NCBI GenBank assembly: GCA_036507695.1
Contig: DATCIR010000239.1
Coordinates: forward strand, 1-24,360
DNA from: JAKEGK01 sp036507695
Lineage (GTDB): Bacteria > Pseudomonadota > Gammaproteobacteria > SZUA-152
Reading direction: 5' to 3'
Length of the DNA: 24,360 nt
A program made the position numbers and the translations under genes. How positions within the stretch are numbered: the stretch's first letter is position 1; every line of letters begins with the position of its first letter. Below the pieces are notes generated by a model that made no database searches, was not told where the DNA came from, and was given only the letters and a program-made list of their open reading frames with translations. Below are positions 22,523-24,360 of this stretch, one piece after another.

Positions 22523-24058
22523 ATGAATAAAAAAACCTGCACAATCGAAACCATTAATACACTCTTATTGCTGGGCTTACTGCTATTGAGTTCAGCCGCC
22601 CGCACGGCGGAGGACGGCGCGCAACCGAAGTTTTCCGAGGGCGCGAAACTGGTGCCGCACCAACCATCGATATTCGGCCCCGACCCCAGTTATGAAAAAA
22701 AGCCCTACGACCCCAAGGCGCAACTGGAAATCTACGGCGGTAAACAGGCCTATGAGGTGCATCGCCCGCTGCTGGAACTGGGTCATCCCATGTATTCCAC
22801 CGGCCTGCTGAATGAAAGCAGTTATGTCTTCGGCAAAAAGAATCCTTCCTCGCAGCAGTTCCTCGCCTACGGCGATATCAGGGCGGTCGCCAGTAACGTC
22901 CAGCGCGCCGATGACACCGACATCTCGCAGGTCGCGTTGCAATTAAACCTGGACCTTGACTGGAAACTCACCGCCACTGAACGCTTTCATGTGTTGTTGA
23001 GGCCGTTGGAAGAAGACGGCCGCCTGACCCGCTGGGAATCGGTCGAGGATCCGGTCACCGGCGAGCGCGAGGAAAACACCGAAACGGAATCGGATTTCGA
23101 GCCCATCGCCGCCTTTTTTGAAGGCGACCTGGGCGCCATGGTGGCGGGTTTCGGTGGCGAATACACCCGTTGGGATTTGCCGTTTGCCGTGGGCCTGATG
23201 CCCTTGTTGTTCCAGAACGGGGTATGGCTGGATGACGCTTTTACCGGCCTGGCGTTTTCCATACCGGCGCTGCACAGCACCAGCCTGGACATTAGCAATA
23301 TGGATATCAGTTTCTTTTTTGGTTTTGACAAAGTGTCATCCGGCCTGGATAGCGTGGGTGACAGCGATGTCAACGTTTACGGCGTAACAACATTTATTGA
23401 AGCCAACGAGGGTTATTGGGAACTGGGTTACGCCATGCTGGATGACCAGAGCGAGTTGGGTGACCAGTCGTACCATAACGCATCGATTGCATTTTCCAAA
23501 CGTTACGGCGGCCTGATTTCAAACTCTATACGCTTGATCGGCAACTTCGGCCAGAGCCGCGATAACAATGCGGATAAAACCGCGGACGGTTATGCGGTAC
23601 TGATTGAAAACTCACTTATTACCTCCAAACCAACCACCCTGGTGCCCTACCTGAATTTGTTTTACGGGGTGGATCGCCCGCAATCGGTGGCCCGCGATCC
23701 CAACAACGGCGGCGGGATCCTGAAGAATACCGGCATTACGTTTGACGGCGGCCTGGCGAAAATACCCACCATGGACGCGACCGCGTTTGATACCGCGGGT
23801 TTTGCGCTGGGTGTAGAGTATTTGTTTGCCCTGAACCAGCAACTGGTCGTCGAAGCGTCGATGTTAAGCGACCAGGGAGACGACAGCACCCTGAACGTTG
23901 CCGGTGACCAGATCGGCATCGGCGTTCGTTATCAATTGCCGTTGACCAAGGCGTGGATTTTCCGCGCGGATGCCAATGTGATAAAAACTCAGGATGTGCC
24001 GCCTGGCGTGGAAGACCAGCTTGTGGGCGTGGCATTGGAAATCCGCCGCAAATTCTGA
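22523..24058 (+). CDS. Outer-membrane porin-like beta-barrel protein
   Basis: The 511-residue protein has a signal peptide (about 1-29, ending SSAARTA). After a Pro-rich start the mature protein shows many amphipathic strands, such as VALQLNLDLDWKL, AMVAGFGGEYTRWDL and VGVALEIRRKF. Acidic turns separate the strands, and the protein ends in Phe as barrel proteins do. Length and strand number suit a 16- to 22-strand barrel. AGGA lies six bases before the ATG, and the gene starts 11 bases after the pentaheme cytochrome stop. A porin next to a secreted multiheme cytochrome recalls porin-cytochrome conduits that carry electrons through the outer membrane, but there is no visible sequence kinship to MtrB-type barrels, and no heme motif occurs in it. 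A solute channel is the alternative. Confidence 0.8.
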   Translation: MNKKTCTIETINTLLLLGLLLLSSAARTAEDGAQPKFSEGAKLVPHQPSIFGPDPSYEKKPYDPKAQLEIYGGKQAYEVHRPLLELGHPMYSTGLLNESSYVFGKKNPSSQQFLAYGDIRAVASNVQRADDTDISQVALQLNLDLDWKLTATERFHVLLRPLEEDGRLTRWESVEDPVTGEREENTETESDFEPIAAFFEGDLGAMVAGFGGEYTRWDLPFAVGLMPLLFQNGVWLDDAFTGLAFSIPALHSTSLDISNMDISFFFGFDKVSSGLDSVGDSDVNVYGVTTFIEANEGYWELGYAMLDDQSELGDQSYHNASIAFSKRYGGLISNSIRLIGNFGQSRDNNADKTADGYAVLIENSLITSKPTTLVPYLNLFYGVDRPQSVARDPNNGGGILKNTGITFDGGLAKIPTMDATAFDTAGFALGVEYLFALNQQLVVEASMLSDQGDDSTLNVAGDQIGIGVRYQLPLTKAWIFRADANVIKTQDVPPGVEDQLVGVALEIRRKF

Positions 24059-24360
24059 TCGCTTATCTCTTTACACCGTTCATCTAGAGAGAGCACCTGA
24101 AGCAAAAGAGTAAGGCGCGCTCAGCATACACAAGCGCTGTTTAAAAACCTTTAACGCGAAGGCGCAGAGATTTTCATTCGGAATCGGCTAAATACCACAG
24201 AAAATCTTCAACGCCCTTGCGTTGCAGCCGGGAGTTTCAACTTCAGTCTCGTCAGAAAAATCTGTGGGTAACCCAACCCTGAAAAAACGCTAACGCAAAG
24301 GCGAAGCCGCAAAGAATTCAAACTATTGCTTAATGCAACCTTATCCGCTGCCAAACACGG
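24059..24360. other. Intergenic tail with dispersed-repeat-like motifs
   Basis: No gene is seen in these 302 bases. Two stretches resemble each other: ttaacgcgaaggcgcagag at about 24151-24169 and ctaacgcaaaggcgaagcc at about 24290-24308. This motif type is common as non-coding repeats in bacterial genomes. No clear terminator hairpin follows the porin stop. Confidence 0.35.

Noticed and set aside
21369..22544. Minus-strand open frame of 391 codons
   Set aside because: It is antisense to the pentaheme cytochrome, has no recognisable domain and is His/Arg-rich, as expected from reading a real gene backwards.

Overview
The window reads as chromosomal DNA of a Gram-negative, probably gammaproteobacterial, environmental bacterium. 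Supporting signs are many secreted, lipoprotein and outer-membrane beta-barrel proteins, abundant multiheme c-type cytochromes, moderate GC content, and palindromic repeats of a REP-like kind. The taxonomic placement is inference; no rRNA, tRNA or marker gene is present. There are 14 convincing protein genes, no RNA genes, no CRISPR array and no transposase.

Left block (98-9357) is an envelope/caspase block. On the minus strand, read from right to left, come a secreted WD40 plus caspase-like protein (5016-7931), a TPR plus OmpA-domain protein (3887-4756), a membrane-anchored protein with a four-cysteine C-terminal domain (3004-3804), a secreted caspase-like protein with an EF-hand loop and a DUF4384-like end (1074-2993), and a sigma-70-family factor (98-991). 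Divergent from the WD40-caspase gene, on the plus strand, are an LPP20-like lipoprotein (8222-8782) and a small outer-membrane barrel (8875-9357).

Middle and right block (9564-24058) is an electron-transfer block. Seven minus-strand genes look like one operon, from 20480 down to 9564: a membrane FAD/NAD(P)H/[2Fe-2S] reductase; a tetraheme cytochrome fused to the same four-cysteine domain seen in the caspase block; a soluble protein with cyclic-nucleotide-binding folds and four [4Fe-4S] sites; a membrane cytochrome b with two HX13H pairs; a membrane-anchored decaheme cytochrome with an eight-cysteine N-terminal domain; an LPP20-like secreted protein; and a CsgG-like secreted protein. Divergently, on the plus strand, are a pentaheme cytochrome and an outer-membrane porin. 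Overlapping start and stop codons (GTGA, TAATG, and a start just inside the preceding stop) support co-transcription.

The genes suggest a path from NAD(P)H or reduced ferredoxin in the cytoplasm, through a diheme cytochrome b, to periplasmic multiheme cytochromes and possibly to an outer-membrane porin-cytochrome pair. The shared four-cysteine domain, and LPP20-like proteins in both blocks, suggest that the caspase/sigma block and the electron-transfer block belong to one envelope-associated system. That functional link is inference.

Repeats: a 156-bp MITE-like element with 14-bp terminal inverted repeats and a 12-bp target duplication sits inside the electron-transfer operon (16913-17068). 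The end of a second copy lies at 1-36. A REP-like palindrome group fills the convergent gap at 9366-9560 and carries a 23-nt copy of the neighbouring gene.
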